Shown piece by piece: positions 5,743 to 6,759 of a DNA stretch of 6,759 nucleotides. The DNA is from Reyranella sp. (GTDB lineage: Bacteria; Pseudomonadota; Alphaproteobacteria; Reyranellales; Reyranellaceae), in NCBI GenBank assembly GCA_030681635.1, contig JAUXRT010000368.1, forward strand, positions 1 to 6,759, in the 5' to 3' direction. The notes under the pieces are model-generated. The model searched no databases, was not told the origin of the DNA, and saw only the letters and a list, made by a program, of their open reading frames with translations. How positions within the stretch are numbered: position 1 is the first letter of the stretch; every line of letters starts with the position of its first letter. A program made the position numbers and the translations under genes.

Positions 5743-6759
5743 TTAGGCGGCGTACCGGCTCGACGTCAACGACGGCCACAGCGCTTGCGGGCCGGCCTTG
5801 GCGACCGCCGCACCGATCTTCTCGCCCCAGAAGCTCTCGCTGCCGAAATCGCGCCGCCACACCCAGAGCCGGCGCGTGTAGTGATGCAGGATGTGCTCGT
5901 GGGTGAAGCCCATCGCCCCCATCGCCTGGTGCGAGATACCGGCGATGCGCTGGGCGAAGTCGGAGGCCTGCGTCTTGGCGGCCGCGATCGAGAAGCTGCC
6001 GCCGTCGGCCAATCCGCCCTCGTCGGCGTCGCGCGACGCGGCTTCGGCCGAGGCGATGGTGGCTGCCACGCAACTCGCCAGTTCGGCCAGCATGTGCTGG
6101 ATCGCCTGGAAGGTCGAGATCGAGCGGCCGAACTGCACGCGCTGCTTGGAATATTCGACGGTCGTGGCCAGCACCTTGTCGGCCGCACCTGCCATCTGCA
6201 TGGAACGCGCCAGGGCGGCCAGTTCGAGCGCGCGATCGGCGCTCACGGCCGAGTCGCCGGAGAATTCGCAAGGAGCCTTGTCGAAGACCACCGACCCATA
6301 CGGCTCACCGGCATGGCTGGGTGCCGCCGTCACCTTGGCATTGGCCTTGGCGACGACGATCACGACAGGCTTGCCGCCCGCGTTCGCGACGCCCACGAAA
6401 CGCTCGGCGACGCCGGCGAACGGCACGCGATCGACCTTGCCGGTGACACGCCCGTTGTTGAGCGCCAAACCACCCAGCACGACTGTGGCCGGTCCCGGCA
6501 CCGGCGTGCCGCCGGCAGCGGCAACCAGAAGATTGGCAAGCGCGGTCTCGGCGAGCGGCACCGGCACGGCATTCTCGCCGGCAAGACGCAGCACGGCCAT
6601 CAGGTCGGCGAGCGTGCCGCCGACGCCGCCCTTGTCCTCGGGCACGGCCGTGAGCGGCAGGCCCATCTCCTCGATCTCGGTCCAGAAGTCGGCGGGCCAC
6701 ACGCCCTTCTCGACTCCGTTCACGATGTCCTTGCCGCAGCGCTCGGCGAAGAAGCGGCC
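5743..6759 (-). CDS. Acyl-CoA dehydrogenase family protein (N-terminus outside window)
   Basis: This is a flavoenzyme of the family that oxidises an acyl-CoA thioester to the 2-enoyl-CoA, passing electrons to ETF. 338 residues are visible. The frame is open to the right edge, and the first residues (G-R-F-F-A-E-R) match the first helix of the family, so probably only a few dozen residues are missing. Numbering from the edge: the N-terminal helical domain includes V-P-E-D-K-G-G-V-G-G (39-48). A compact beta domain spans about 90-165. The C-terminal helical domain carries Q-R-V-Q-F-G-R-S-I (206-214) with F-Q-A-I-Q-H-M-L-A-E after it, a flavin-contacting region of the family, and G-F-T-H-E-H (284-289). 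The C-terminal Tyr-Glu-Gly-Thr segment of classical SCAD/MCAD enzymes is not seen, so Glu288 is the best candidate base, by inference. Proteins of this shorter type often pair with a second homologue. The substrate cannot be told. It may be co-transcribed with the channel, 90 nt downstream. Confidence 0.88.
   Translation of the reverse strand, partial: GRFFAERCGKDIVNGVEKGVWPADFWTEIEEMGLPLTAVPEDKGGVGGTLADLMAVLRLAGENAVPVPLAETALANLLVAAAGGTPVPGPATVVLGGLALNNGRVTGKVDRVPFAGVAERFVGVANAGGKPVVIVVAKANAKVTAAPSHAGEPYGSVVFDKAPCEFSGDSAVSADRALELAALARSMQMAGAADKVLATTVEYSKQRVQFGRSISTFQAIQHMLAELASCVAATIASAEAASRDADEGGLADGGSFSIAAAKTQASDFAQRIAGISHQAMGAMGFTHEHILHHYTRRLWVWRRDFGSESFWGEKIGAAVAKAGPQALWPSLTSSRYAA

Overview
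The window is GC-rich (roughly two thirds G+C by eye) and fits an alphaproteobacterium. It has an RNase E with an Arg/Pro-rich tail ending in Gly-Trp-Trp-Arg-Arg, very few TTA, CTA or TCA codons, and a gap packed with short GC-rich palindromes. I cannot name the genus from this sequence. Four protein genes are supported, two of them cut by the window edges. I see no rRNA, tRNA, CRISPR array, transposase or phage gene.

Layout. Positions 1-1583 (+) hold the C-terminal part of ribonuclease E (rne), followed by a strong intrinsic terminator at 1609-1636. Positions 1637-1834 are a convergent gap filled with nested inverted repeats, including a cloverleaf-like set of arms at 1684-1775 and a perfect 28-nt palindrome at 1777-1804. 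Positions 1835-3028 (-) encode a complete class V aminotransferase of the serine/alanine-glyoxylate type. Positions 3029-3378 are a 350-nt non-coding gap with an AT-rich island, a LysR-box-like dyad, a second dyad and three copies of a CAGACAG-type box. Positions 3379-5652 (-) encode a large multi-pass MscS-family channel with a signal peptide, resembling YbiO. Positions 5743-6759 (-) hold the C-terminal part of an acyl-CoA dehydrogenase family protein whose start lies beyond the window.

The three minus-strand genes read in the same direction, but their functions (acyl-CoA oxidation, osmotic protection, glyoxylate/serine transamination) do not form an obvious pathway. The dehydrogenase and the channel are 90 nt apart and could share a transcript. 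The 350-nt gap before the aminotransferase suggests it has its own promoter. RNase E converges on this block from the other side and belongs to RNA turnover.

The coding genes are ordinary. The two long intergenic gaps hold the structure most worth a second look. I did not find a convincing new multi-gene system.
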